From Aquimarina sp. RZ0 (GTDB lineage Bacteria; Bacteroidota; Bacteroidia; Flavobacteriales; Flavobacteriaceae): a stretch of 64,000 bases of DNA. Below, piece by piece: positions 35,231-43,457 of this stretch. Made by a program: the position numbers and the translations under genes. The notes under the pieces are model-generated. The model worked only from the letters and a program-made list of their open reading frames with translations, made no database searches and had not been told where the DNA came from. Where the stretch lies: positions 124,001 to 188,000 of the forward strand of contig NZ_VTZU01000001.1 of the NCBI RefSeq assembly GCF_008370685.1. The letters run 5' to 3'. Within the stretch, counting starts at the first letter, position 1; each line of letters begins with the position of its first letter.

Positions 35231-36853
35231 TTAATAACCAGGGTTTTGACCAAGGTTGGTGTTTGTTGCCCTGCTGGATTCAGGAACAGGAAACAGCTTG
35301 AAATTTTCTGAGATCGAAACACCATTTTGTGGACCTCCTTTGTAAGCCCAGTTATATGCGCCACCCGTATATAAACCAAATCTGATAAGGTCCTGTCTTC
35401 TATGGCTTTCCCAGTATAGCTCTCTGGATCTTTCATCAATTAAAAACTCTAATGTGAGCTCATCAGAAGTGATATTAGCAGAAGTATTACCAAAAGATCT
35501 TTCTCTTAGATCATTCACTAATCTTGTTGCAGTCATTATATCGCCACCACCACCACTTCTGAGGTGTGCCTCTGCATACATAAGATATACATCGGCTAAT
35601 CTAAATAAAGGGAAATCCGTATCGGTAAAAGTGGCATCAGATCCTGGTACTCCTGTAGAGGTAAGGTTAGAATATTTAGTTATAATAAAACCGGTACTGT
35701 TATCACCTACATCATTTATTTCGATAGTACGATCTTGAGTAATTAAGGTATTTCTATCATCATTCTGGAATACTATATTCTCTACAAAAAGTTCTGCAAA
35801 TTGTCTTCGTACTCTAAAAAGCCCTCCAAAACCACCAGGTTGTATTCCCAGAGATTCTCCATTTTGCTCAGGACCACCTACTTCTCCCTGAATGAGAATT
35901 GTGGTGCCTCCAAAATTTTGGGTATTCACTCCATCGTTAATAACCGGAAAGATGATTTCATTTTGAGCTCCATTTGTATTATTATCAGCCAGGAAATTAT
36001 ATAAATAATTTGGCGCCAAAGAGTATGCACTATTTATTAATTCTTCACAAACAGATACACAATCTGCATACCTGTCATTCCCAGTTCCTAAATATACTTC
36101 GGCATTTAAATAAATTTTTGCCAATATCATCTTGGCAACTCCTTTATTGACTCTTCCATAACTGTTGGCATCACCAGGATTGATATCCAAAAGATCACTA
36201 TCTACTGCAATCAATTCATCTTCAATAAAAGTAAATAATTCGGGTCTCAAAATTTCTGGAGATTGAATAAAACCTACCGGGTCGTTTTCAGTTAAAAAAG
36301 GAGCTCTTCCAAACATATCCATTAAATGATAATACGCTAATGCTCTAAGTACTCTGGCCTCTGCTCTGAATGTATTAATTTGGTCTCTAGTACTCGTATT
36401 CACTCCGCGTTCATCCAGAACTCCCGGAGTTGTTTGTCTTAAAAATTCGTTGGCAAGTGCAACCTGAAAGGTGGCTCTGGCAAAAACACCAAGGATAAGA
36501 GGATTGTTTGCGCTCCAGGAATTTCTTTGTAGTTCTCTAATACCCGGATCATTTTCGAAAGTAAATATGACCTCATCCGTAGATAAATTCTGGAGATTGA
36601 AAAGCCCTCTCATATATTGTCCGGTTCCGGCATCAAGTCCTTGAATATTAGAAGTACCCGCGCCATCAAGCCCTGTTAATGATAGATTTGCATAGACTCC
36701 GGCTATCGCTTGTTTATAGGCATCAGGGTTTGCAAAAAAATCATCAGCCAAAAGTTCGTCATCATCTTCTAATTCTGTATCTAAATCTGCTTCACAAGCA
36801 GTAAATAGACCGATGAAGAGAAATGTGTATAAAAAAGTTTTATATAGTTTCAT
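35231..36853 (-). CDS. susD: RagB/SusD-family nutrient-binding outer-membrane lipoprotein
   Basis: This 540-residue protein has a lipobox LFTAC followed by acidic residues. The N-terminal SusD segment (DDFFANPDAYKQAIAGVYANL), helical TPR-like repeats (TFRAEARVLRALAYYHLMDMFG) and the C-terminal RagB segment (DERSRELYWESHRRQDLIRFG) are all present. It binds the glycan as the lid of the SusC transporter. It begins 10 bases after susC on the same strand, so the two are cotranscribed. Context (three GH13 enzymes, GH65) points to starch or maltodextrin as ligand. Confidence 0.93.
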   Translation of the reverse strand: MKLYKTFLYTFLFIGLFTACEADLDTELEDDDELLADDFFANPDAYKQAIAGVYANLSLTGLDGAGTSNIQGLDAGTGQYMRGLFNLQNLSTDEVIFTFENDPGIRELQRNSWSANNPLILGVFARATFQVALANEFLRQTTPGVLDERGVNTSTRDQINTFRAEARVLRALAYYHLMDMFGRAPFLTENDPVGFIQSPEILRPELFTFIEDELIAVDSDLLDINPGDANSYGRVNKGVAKMILAKIYLNAEVYLGTGNDRYADCVSVCEELINSAYSLAPNYLYNFLADNNTNGAQNEIIFPVINDGVNTQNFGGTTILIQGEVGGPEQNGESLGIQPGGFGGLFRVRRQFAELFVENIVFQNDDRNTLITQDRTIEINDVGDNSTGFIITKYSNLTSTGVPGSDATFTDTDFPLFRLADVYLMYAEAHLRSGGGGDIMTATRLVNDLRERSFGNTSANITSDELTLEFLIDERSRELYWESHRRQDLIRFGLYTGGAYNWAYKGGPQNGVSISENFKLFPVPESSRATNTNLGQNPGY

Positions 36854-36863
36854 TTCTGTTTTT

Positions 36864-39788
36864 TTAGTAATTATAATTTATACCGAATAAGAAAGTACGC
36901 CCTCTTGGAAAAATAGTGTTGTCAATTCCATTATTCGTAATCTCTGGGTCTAATCCTGAGTAGTCTGTAATCACAAAAGCATTTTGAACTCCTCCCCAAA
37001 TTCTTAAACTAGAGACTCCTTTCATTAGATCATTGAGAGTATACCCCAATGTGATGTTATCCATTCTTAAAAAGGAAGCATCTTCTACATAAAAATCCGA
37101 AAGAATTACATCTGGAGTATTCTCAAAATTGGTTTCTAATACAGAAGTTGGAATATTGTTCAGAACATTTCTGAATACATTGCCAGTTTGTGCTCTTCCT
37201 GAATTGACATTATTATAAATTTCATTTCCTAAACTAGCTCTCAGACTAAAACTAAAATCAAAGTTTTTGTAATTTAGATATGACTGGAATCCCATAGTAA
37301 CATCAGGTGTGCTATTACCAGAAATATATCGATCATCCTGGTTAATAATTCCATCATCATTAAGATCTGTATACGCTCCTTCTACAGGGTTTCCATTGGT
37401 ATCATATACCTGAGCAAACGTAAAAAATGAATTAGGAGCAAAACCTTGCCTTTGTATCTGTATATTATTTCCTGTGCCACCACCTATACCACCAACTAAT
37501 AAATCCTGACCAAATGCAAGTCTTTCAATTTCCCGATCAATAAAAGTGACATTATAATTCAAATTCCAATTAAAATAGGAGCGTTTAACAATATCAGCAG
37601 AAATAGAAAATTCTAAACCTTCTGTAACAAATTTCCCTATATTCTGAAAGCCTTGATTAGAAAAATTAGCGCCATCTGCTATGGGAGCTAATGATAATAG
37701 ATCGTCAGACTCTTTTCTGAAGATATCAATTGCTCCATTAATTCTGTTATTGAACAATCCATAATCCAATCCAATATTGATTTCTGAGATTTCTTCCCAC
37801 TTGATATCTTCATTTCTAAATTGTGCTTGAGCAATCGTAATCGCTTCTCCTCCCAAAAGGTATTGCGAATTAGGGTTACCCAATCTATATCGTTCCAGAA
37901 AATCACCTGCAGCGGAGATATCTTGTTGCCCGGTTATACCATATCCTCCTCTTATTTTTAGATTGCTCAGTATACTTGAATCTTTTAAGAAATTTTCTTC
38001 GCTAATTTGCCAGGCGGCAGAGACGGATGGAAAATATCCAAATCTATTGTCTTCAGAAAATCTGGAAGTACCATCTCTTCTGATCGAACCTCCCAGGAAA
38101 TATTTGTCTCTAAAATTTAAGTTAGTTCTCAAGAAATATGCAATTAAAACAACATCTTGATTAATAGTTCTTTCAGGGACATCAGTAGGTTTTCTTTGAT
38201 CATTGGTTTCAAATTTTTCAAATTCAAATTTTTGATAAGAATAACCACCCGTGGCTTGGATATTAAGAGCTCCTATAGATTTGTTATACGCTAAATAAGT
38301 ATCCAAAAGCTGATTTTTTGCTTCCAAATCAGTATCGGTTTTTACACCTAAGAACTCTCCTTGCGATGCATTAAAGCCAAGTGGGCTAGAGGTAGATCGT
38401 TCTAAAAAACGATCAGTCTCACTATTATCAAGGCCTACATTTAAAACAGCTCTTAACTCTGGGAGAAAATGAAATTTATAATCTATTTTAAAATTCCCAT
38501 AAAGTCTTCGCACATTAGCGATATTTCGAGTATTCAAGAGTTGAGAAACAGGATTTAGAGGCACATTATTGGCGACAAAACCATTTTCTCCCAAAAACTC
38601 AAAAAAGCCTCCATAGGGAGAAGTGGGATCTGATATGGGTTGAGTTGGGTCAAAATTAATAGCTGTTCCTTCTATACCATCAGCAAATCTATTTTTTTCA
38701 AAATTTAAATTTGCATTCATATCAATTTTTAGATGTCCATCCAGTAATCTTGGATTCAGTGCCAGAGATGTTGTGGTTCTTTCGAATTTTGAAGTGAGTC
38801 TTAATCCTTCCTGATCTACGCGATTGACAGAAACTCTGGCAGGTAGTTCTTTAAGGAGTGAACCACTTACCGAAAGATTAAAGTTGGAAGAAAAGGCATC
38901 TCGATATATAGCATCTTGCCAATCTGTATTGGCAGTACCAAGCAAATCTGTTTGATCTGGAAAATTTTCACTCACAAAATCTCTAAACTCATCGGCAGAG
39001 AATACATCTACAAGGTTATTTACCGTAGTAATACTTGTCTGGGTGTCAAAGCTTATTTGTAGTTTTCGTTTTCCTTTTTTTGTGGTTATAATAATAACTC
39101 CGTTTGCACCTCTATTACCATAAATTGCAGCTGCAGAGGCATCTTTCAGGATTGAAAAAGATTCTATGTCATTAGGATTGATAGTAGATAGTATGGATCG
39201 AGCTCCATTGGCTAAATCTCTAGGGTCATTTAATGGCAATCCATCGACCACAATAAGGGGGTCATTTGATGCATTAAGGGAGGCACCACCTCTAATTCTT
39301 ATTTCAGAGTTAGCTGCCGGAGAACCACCAGTATTTATTGTAACACCAGCAACTCTACCGTTAAATAAATTTTCTGGTGTTACATTATTTCCGGTATTAA
39401 AGTCTTCAGCCGTAACCGTACTGACCGAGCCTGTGAGATCTTTTTTTCTGGCGGCTCCATATCCAATAACAACTACTTGTTCTAATGTTGCAGTGTCTTG
39501 TTGTAAAGCTATATCTATTCTGTCATTTTCAGAATAGGTCACTTCCTGAATCAAGAAACCAACATAAGAAAAAAGAATGATATCCCCATTTGTAATCCCA
39601 TTTAGAGTATAATTACCATCAAAATCAGACGAAGCTCCATTCGTAGTTCCCTTTACAAGTATGTTCACACCAGGAATTGGTTGACCATTTTCAGCATCAG
39701 TAACAGTTCCCCTAACTGTTGTCTGCGCAAAAAAGCTCATTGGTATCAACCACGATAAAAACAATGCACTTTTTGTAAATGTTTTCAT
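36864..39788 (-). CDS. susC: SusC/RagA-family TonB-linked outer-membrane transporter
   Basis: This 974-residue protein has a signal peptide ending SFFAQ. A carboxypeptidase-regulatory-like domain (about 23-100; GTVTDAENGQPIPGVNILVKGT) leads to the plug domain with the SusC signature (VVIGYGAARKKDLTGSVS; GNRGANGVIIITTKKG). A large beta-barrel ends in a terminal aromatic (FGINYNY). It imports maltooligosaccharides into the periplasm with TonB energy. It is the first gene of the minus-strand operon. A candidate LacI-type operator lies 100 bases upstream (39890-39899). Confidence 0.95.
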   Translation of the reverse strand: MKTFTKSALFLSWLIPMSFFAQTTVRGTVTDAENGQPIPGVNILVKGTTNGASSDFDGNYTLNGITNGDIILFSYVGFLIQEVTYSENDRIDIALQQDTATLEQVVVIGYGAARKKDLTGSVSTVTAEDFNTGNNVTPENLFNGRVAGVTINTGGSPAANSEIRIRGGASLNASNDPLIVVDGLPLNDPRDLANGARSILSTINPNDIESFSILKDASAAAIYGNRGANGVIIITTKKGKRKLQISFDTQTSITTVNNLVDVFSADEFRDFVSENFPDQTDLLGTANTDWQDAIYRDAFSSNFNLSVSGSLLKELPARVSVNRVDQEGLRLTSKFERTTTSLALNPRLLDGHLKIDMNANLNFEKNRFADGIEGTAINFDPTQPISDPTSPYGGFFEFLGENGFVANNVPLNPVSQLLNTRNIANVRRLYGNFKIDYKFHFLPELRAVLNVGLDNSETDRFLERSTSSPLGFNASQGEFLGVKTDTDLEAKNQLLDTYLAYNKSIGALNIQATGGYSYQKFEFEKFETNDQRKPTDVPERTINQDVVLIAYFLRTNLNFRDKYFLGGSIRRDGTSRFSEDNRFGYFPSVSAAWQISEENFLKDSSILSNLKIRGGYGITGQQDISAAGDFLERYRLGNPNSQYLLGGEAITIAQAQFRNEDIKWEEISEINIGLDYGLFNNRINGAIDIFRKESDDLLSLAPIADGANFSNQGFQNIGKFVTEGLEFSISADIVKRSYFNWNLNYNVTFIDREIERLAFGQDLLVGGIGGGTGNNIQIQRQGFAPNSFFTFAQVYDTNGNPVEGAYTDLNDDGIINQDDRYISGNSTPDVTMGFQSYLNYKNFDFSFSLRASLGNEIYNNVNSGRAQTGNVFRNVLNNIPTSVLETNFENTPDVILSDFYVEDASFLRMDNITLGYTLNDLMKGVSSLRIWGGVQNAFVITDYSGLDPEITNNGIDNTIFPRGRTFLFGINYNY

Positions 39789-39822
39789 ATAAATTTTATT
39801 AGTTTTTAAATGTTTTAAGCCC

Positions 39823-39838
39823 TATATTTTCACTTTCT
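39823..39838 (+). promoter_or_regulatory. Shared 16-base motif, copy upstream of susC
   Basis: TATATTTTCACTTTCT occurs here, 35 bases before the susC start (antisense to susC), and again identically at 41082-41097 in front of the MFS gene. An exact 16-base match in the two control regions of one locus is unlikely to be chance. Its role is unknown. Confidence 0.45.
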
Positions 39839-39889
39839 GGTAGCCAATGTATATAAAAATTTCAGCGACTGTGTAGCCGTAACCTTACT

Positions 39890-39899
39890 CAAACGTTTG
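39890..39899. promoter_or_regulatory. Candidate LacI-type operator (CAAACGTTTG)
   Basis: This perfect 10-base palindrome is centred on CG, the hallmark of LacI/GalR-family operators. It lies in the gap between susC and the divergent LacI-family gene, where a local regulator would control both. Confidence 0.5.
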
Positions 39900-40002
39900 C
39901 GTGTGGATAACTTTTAAAATTATGTTAAAATTTTAAGGGTAATTGTGAGTATATGATATATTTTGGCTCTAAAATTTAGTTTTTAATAAAAATTCAAGGG
40001 AA

Positions 40003-41025
40003 ATGAAGCAAAAAGTTACATTAAAACTAATAGCAAAAGAATTGGATGTGTCAATTTCTACCGTATCAAAAGCACTAAAAGATAGTGCAGAAATAAGTAT
40101 GGATACCCGACAAAAGGTAAAAGCGTTCGCTAAGTTGTATAACTATAAGCCCAATAATATTGCACTGAGTTTAAAAAACAGAAAAACCAAGACGATAGGA
40201 ATCATTATTCCTGAGATTGTTCATCATTTTTTTACTACTGTCATAGGAGGTGTAGAGAAAGTTGCAAACGAAAAAGGGTATAATGTGATCATATGTTCTT
40301 CTAATAATTCTTTTGATAAGGAAGTGATTAATTTAGAAATGCTGGCAAGTGGCAGTGCAGATGGATTTATATTATCTGTAGCAAAAGAAACGCAACAAAA
40401 AAGGGATTATCATCATATAGAAGAAACTATGAGTCAAGGAATGCCGGTAGTTCTTTTTGATAGAATTATTGATGAACTTGTGTGTGATAAGGTAATCATC
40501 GATGATGGAAAAGGAGCTCAGGTAGCTACAAATCATTTGTTATCATTAGGTTGTAAAAAGATAGCGATTCTCACTACAGTAGATTATATCAGTGTAGGAA
40601 AACTAAGGACTAATGGATACCTGAGAGCACTACGTGTCTATGATATTCCATTTAGAGATGATTATATTCTGAAAATAGAAGATGTTGATAATTGTGAAAC
40701 AGAAATATCTGATTTCCTGGAAAATAAAGATATAGATGCAATTTTTGCAGTGAACGAGCTGTTTGCTGTTACTGCGGCCAAAATTTTAGATAAGCAGGGT
40801 AAAAAAATACCAAATGACGTGGCCATTGTCGGCTTTACAGATGGTATTTTATCAAAACACTTTATACCAAGCTTGACAACTGTAAGCCAACATGGAGAAG
40901 AAATGGGAATCCGCTCAGCCAGACTTCTTATTGATAAATTAGAAGCAGATGATAATGTTCCCGAAGAATATAAGACTGTGATCATAGATACAAGCCTTAT
41001 ACAGCGGGAGTCTACAAAAAAATAA
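40003..41025 (+). CDS. LacI/GalR-family transcriptional regulator of the maltodextrin locus
   Basis: This 340-residue protein has a LacI-type helix-turn-helix at about residues 4-50 (VTLKLIAKELDVSISTVSKAL), with a hinge helix segment (YNYKPNNIALSLK). A periplasmic-binding-protein-like sensor domain follows (TIGIIIPEIVHHFF, GMPVVLFDRI, AIVGFTDG, SLTTVSQHGEEMG). It should bind DNA as a dimer and respond to a sugar or sugar phosphate. It is divergent from susC and lies upstream of the transporter-pgmB-GH65 genes, so it is the obvious regulator of both arms; whether it represses or activates is unknown. Confidence 0.92.
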   Translation: MKQKVTLKLIAKELDVSISTVSKALKDSAEISMDTRQKVKAFAKLYNYKPNNIALSLKNRKTKTIGIIIPEIVHHFFTTVIGGVEKVANEKGYNVIICSSNNSFDKEVINLEMLASGSADGFILSVAKETQQKRDYHHIEETMSQGMPVVLFDRIIDELVCDKVIIDDGKGAQVATNHLLSLGCKKIAILTTVDYISVGKLRTNGYLRALRVYDIPFRDDYILKIEDVDNCETEISDFLENKDIDAIFAVNELFAVTAAKILDKQGKKIPNDVAIVGFTDGILSKHFIPSLTTVSQHGEEMGIRSARLLIDKLEADDNVPEEYKTVIIDTSLIQRESTKK

Positions 41026-41081
41026 TAAGGTAACCGTATTTATTAAAAAATAAAATAATATATTTGAAACCTATCAGAGCT

Positions 41082-41097
41082 TATATTTTCACTTTCT
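41082..41097 (+). promoter_or_regulatory. Shared 16-base motif, copy upstream of the MFS gene
   Basis: TATATTTTCACTTTCT is identical to 39823-39838 and lies 60 bases before the MFS start codon, in sense orientation. Confidence 0.45.
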
Positions 41098-41111
41098 ACA
41101 TAAAATAAGTT

Positions 41112-41135
41112 TTGATAAGTGTATGCGCTTATCAA
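41112..41135. promoter_or_regulatory. Inverted repeat in the leader of the MFS gene
   Basis: TTGATAAG (41112-41119) and CTTATCAA (41128-41135) are perfect 8-base arms with an 8-base spacer, ending 22 bases before the ATG. It could be an operator or an mRNA hairpin affecting translation. Confidence 0.4.
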
Positions 41136-41157
41136 GTAATAATCAAATATTTACTTA

Positions 41158-42528
41158 ATGAACAAGCGTAAATTAAGTTTCTGGGAAATATGGAACATGA
41201 GTTTCGGTTTTCTGGGGATACAATTTGGATTTGCCTTACAAGGTGGATTCATGTCTAGAATATTTCAGACTTTAGGAGCAGAAATTGAAGATATCCCTAT
41301 AATGTGGATTGCAGCACCCCTAACCGGGCTGTTGGTACAACCGATAATTGGATATCTTAGTGATAGAACCTGGAGTACCAGATGGGGTAGGAGAAGACCT
41401 TACTTTTTGATCGGTGCCATTTTAAGTTCTATTGCGTTGTTTTTTGTTCCCTACTCTTCTGCACTATGGATGGCTGCTGGTTTCTTGTGGATTCTGGATG
41501 CTTCAATTAATATTTCTATGGAGCCATTTAGAGCATTGGTAGCAGATAAATTACCAGATTCTCAGCGTTCCTATGGTTTTGTTGTTCAAACGCTGATTAT
41601 TGGTATTGGAACCTTTGTAGCAAGTAATCTACCCTGGATGGTTTCGCAATTAGGAGTTAGTAATGCAGCTCCTGTTGGCGTTGTTCCCATGTCTGTAAAG
41701 GTAGCTTTTGCAATTGGGGCTTTTGTTTTTTTTGCTAGTATTATTTACACAATATTTACTACTACAGAATATCCGCCAGAGGATATGGAAGAATTTAAAA
41801 AGGAGAAGGAAAAGAAGCATAGTTTTATCTCAGATATTATTGGTAACATTGGTAGTATGCCTGTAACCATGAAAAAACTAGGGCTCATTCAATTTTTCAG
41901 TTGGTTTGCATTTTTTACCATGTGGGGTTTGACAAATCCAGCACTTACAGAACATGTTTTTAAAACACCTGCACCTATTGAGTCCAATTATAATATGAAC
42001 GAAGCTGCATCAGCTAAGGAGTTTCAAATAGCAAATACAGCTTTTCAGAAATCATCAAATGAAGTAGGAAGCTATATGGGAATTTATGGATTATCTTCGA
42101 TGGCTTTTGCTTTAATCCTTGCATTTTATACTTCTAAAAGAAGCATTAATAGAAAATGGATTCATTTGTGTTCCCTGATTTTGGGAGGTATAGGTTTTAT
42201 TTCTATGTATTTTATTCCATCTCCCGTTTGGTTACTCTTTTCTTTTACATTAATTGGTATTGCCTGGGGTAGTATTTTATCGATGCCGTATGCCATGTTA
42301 TCCAGTTCTGTGGATCCCAAAAAAATGGGAGTCATCATGGGAATTTTTAATATGTTTATTGTAATCCCTCAGGTAATTGCAGCGCTGGGAGGGATTAATT
42401 TTACGTACAAACTTCTTGGAGAAGAAACCATTAACGCAATGATAATAGCAGGAATTAGCTTGGTTATAGCAGGTTTGTGTACCTTGTTTATTACTAACAA
42501 AAACGCTATTAGTTATAACTCAAAATAA
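41158..42528 (+). CDS. MFS sugar transporter (maltose/GPH-SLC45-like)
   Basis: This 456-residue protein has about 12 hydrophobic segments. The conserved intracellular motif DRTWSTRWGRRRPYFLIG lies near residue 70, and the N-terminal block SFWEIWNMSFGFLGIQFGFALQ is typical of the bacterial sugar transporters related to plant sucrose and SLC45 carriers. It should take maltose or short maltodextrins across the inner membrane, probably with protons. A loop insert of about 45 residues (about 275-315) occurs mid-protein. It is followed after 7 bases by pgmB, so both are in one operon with GH65. Confidence 0.9.
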   Translation: MNKRKLSFWEIWNMSFGFLGIQFGFALQGGFMSRIFQTLGAEIEDIPIMWIAAPLTGLLVQPIIGYLSDRTWSTRWGRRRPYFLIGAILSSIALFFVPYSSALWMAAGFLWILDASINISMEPFRALVADKLPDSQRSYGFVVQTLIIGIGTFVASNLPWMVSQLGVSNAAPVGVVPMSVKVAFAIGAFVFFASIIYTIFTTTEYPPEDMEEFKKEKEKKHSFISDIIGNIGSMPVTMKKLGLIQFFSWFAFFTMWGLTNPALTEHVFKTPAPIESNYNMNEAASAKEFQIANTAFQKSSNEVGSYMGIYGLSSMAFALILAFYTSKRSINRKWIHLCSLILGGIGFISMYFIPSPVWLLFSFTLIGIAWGSILSMPYAMLSSSVDPKKMGVIMGIFNMFIVIPQVIAALGGINFTYKLLGEETINAMIIAGISLVIAGLCTLFITNKNAISYNSK

Positions 42529-42535
42529 TTTTAGT

Positions 42536-43201
42536 ATGATAGAAAAAGCATTCATATTTGACCTGGACGGTGTAATAGTAGATACCGCAAAATATCATTT
42601 TTTAGCTTGGAAAAGTCTAGCTACTGCGCTCGAGATACCTTTCTCTTCTGAACAAAATGAACAGTTAAAGGGAGTTAGTAGAATACGATCTCTTGAGAAA
42701 ATTTTGAAATGGGGAAATAAAACCATTTCAGAAGAAAAATTTACAAGACTAATGTTTGAGAAGAATGAAGAATATCTTAATTACATTGCTACTATGGATG
42801 ACAAAGAAATTCTTCCAGATGTCCCTAGGGTTTTAGCGTATTTAATAAAAAAACAGAAAGCAATTGCTTTAGGCTCTGCCAGCAAGAATGCCAGAATAAT
42901 ATTAGAAAAAGTAAAGTTAATAGATAATTTTCAGGTGATTGTAGATGGAACTGATGTATCAAAAGCAAAACCAGATCCAGAAGTATTTCTTATTGGAGCA
43001 AAAAAACTAGGAGTTGATCCTGAGAATTGTATCGTTTTTGAGGATTCTATAGCTGGGATAGAGGCAGCTAATAATGCGCGCATGATAAGTATTGGTATTG
43101 GCGACGCAGGCATACTTCATGAGGCAGATTATGTGTTTAAGGATTTTACAGAAATCACAGAAGAGTTTATAAATATGCTGTTTATAACAGAAAAAGTATA
43201 A
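42536..43201 (+). CDS. pgmB: Beta-phosphoglucomutase
   Basis: This 221-residue HAD-family enzyme has motif I FDLDGVIVDTAKYH (nucleophile and acid/base Asp), a cap segment with LKGVSRIRSLEKIL, motif II LGSASKNA, the Lys of SKAKPDPEVFL and motif IV FEDSIAGIEAA. The TA-x-x-H and GVSR features are specific to beta-phosphoglucomutase within the family. It converts beta-glucose-1-phosphate from maltose phosphorylase into glucose-6-phosphate. The start is 7 bases after the MFS stop, consistent with cotranscription. Confidence 0.94.
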   Translation: MIEKAFIFDLDGVIVDTAKYHFLAWKSLATALEIPFSSEQNEQLKGVSRIRSLEKILKWGNKTISEEKFTRLMFEKNEEYLNYIATMDDKEILPDVPRVLAYLIKKQKAIALGSASKNARIILEKVKLIDNFQVIVDGTDVSKAKPDPEVFLIGAKKLGVDPENCIVFEDSIAGIEAANNARMISIGIGDAGILHEADYVFKDFTEITEEFINMLFITEKV

Positions 43202-43457
43202 TATACTAGACTGATCAAAATAGTAAAGTTTTTCCGCTTTATTGTTGTATGATCAATACTAACTTTATATCGAATCAATAGTAACGTAAGCTATAAAAAA
43301 AATGAATTAGCTTTTATAAGCTGAAAGGCTAAATTTTTTTAGATCATGCTGAATATTGTTACGTTTTAGATTGAACTATTCATTGGATATACAATAAATT
43401 GGATACTGCATTTTAGAATTGAATTGGTATAACAACTAAAAAAATAAAAGAGAATAG

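Noticed and set aside
43212-43255. Imperfect hairpin after pgmB (TGATCAAAATAGTAAAG ... CTTTATTGTTGTATGATC)
   Set aside because: It has several mismatches and no T tract, so calling it a terminator or processing site would be guesswork.
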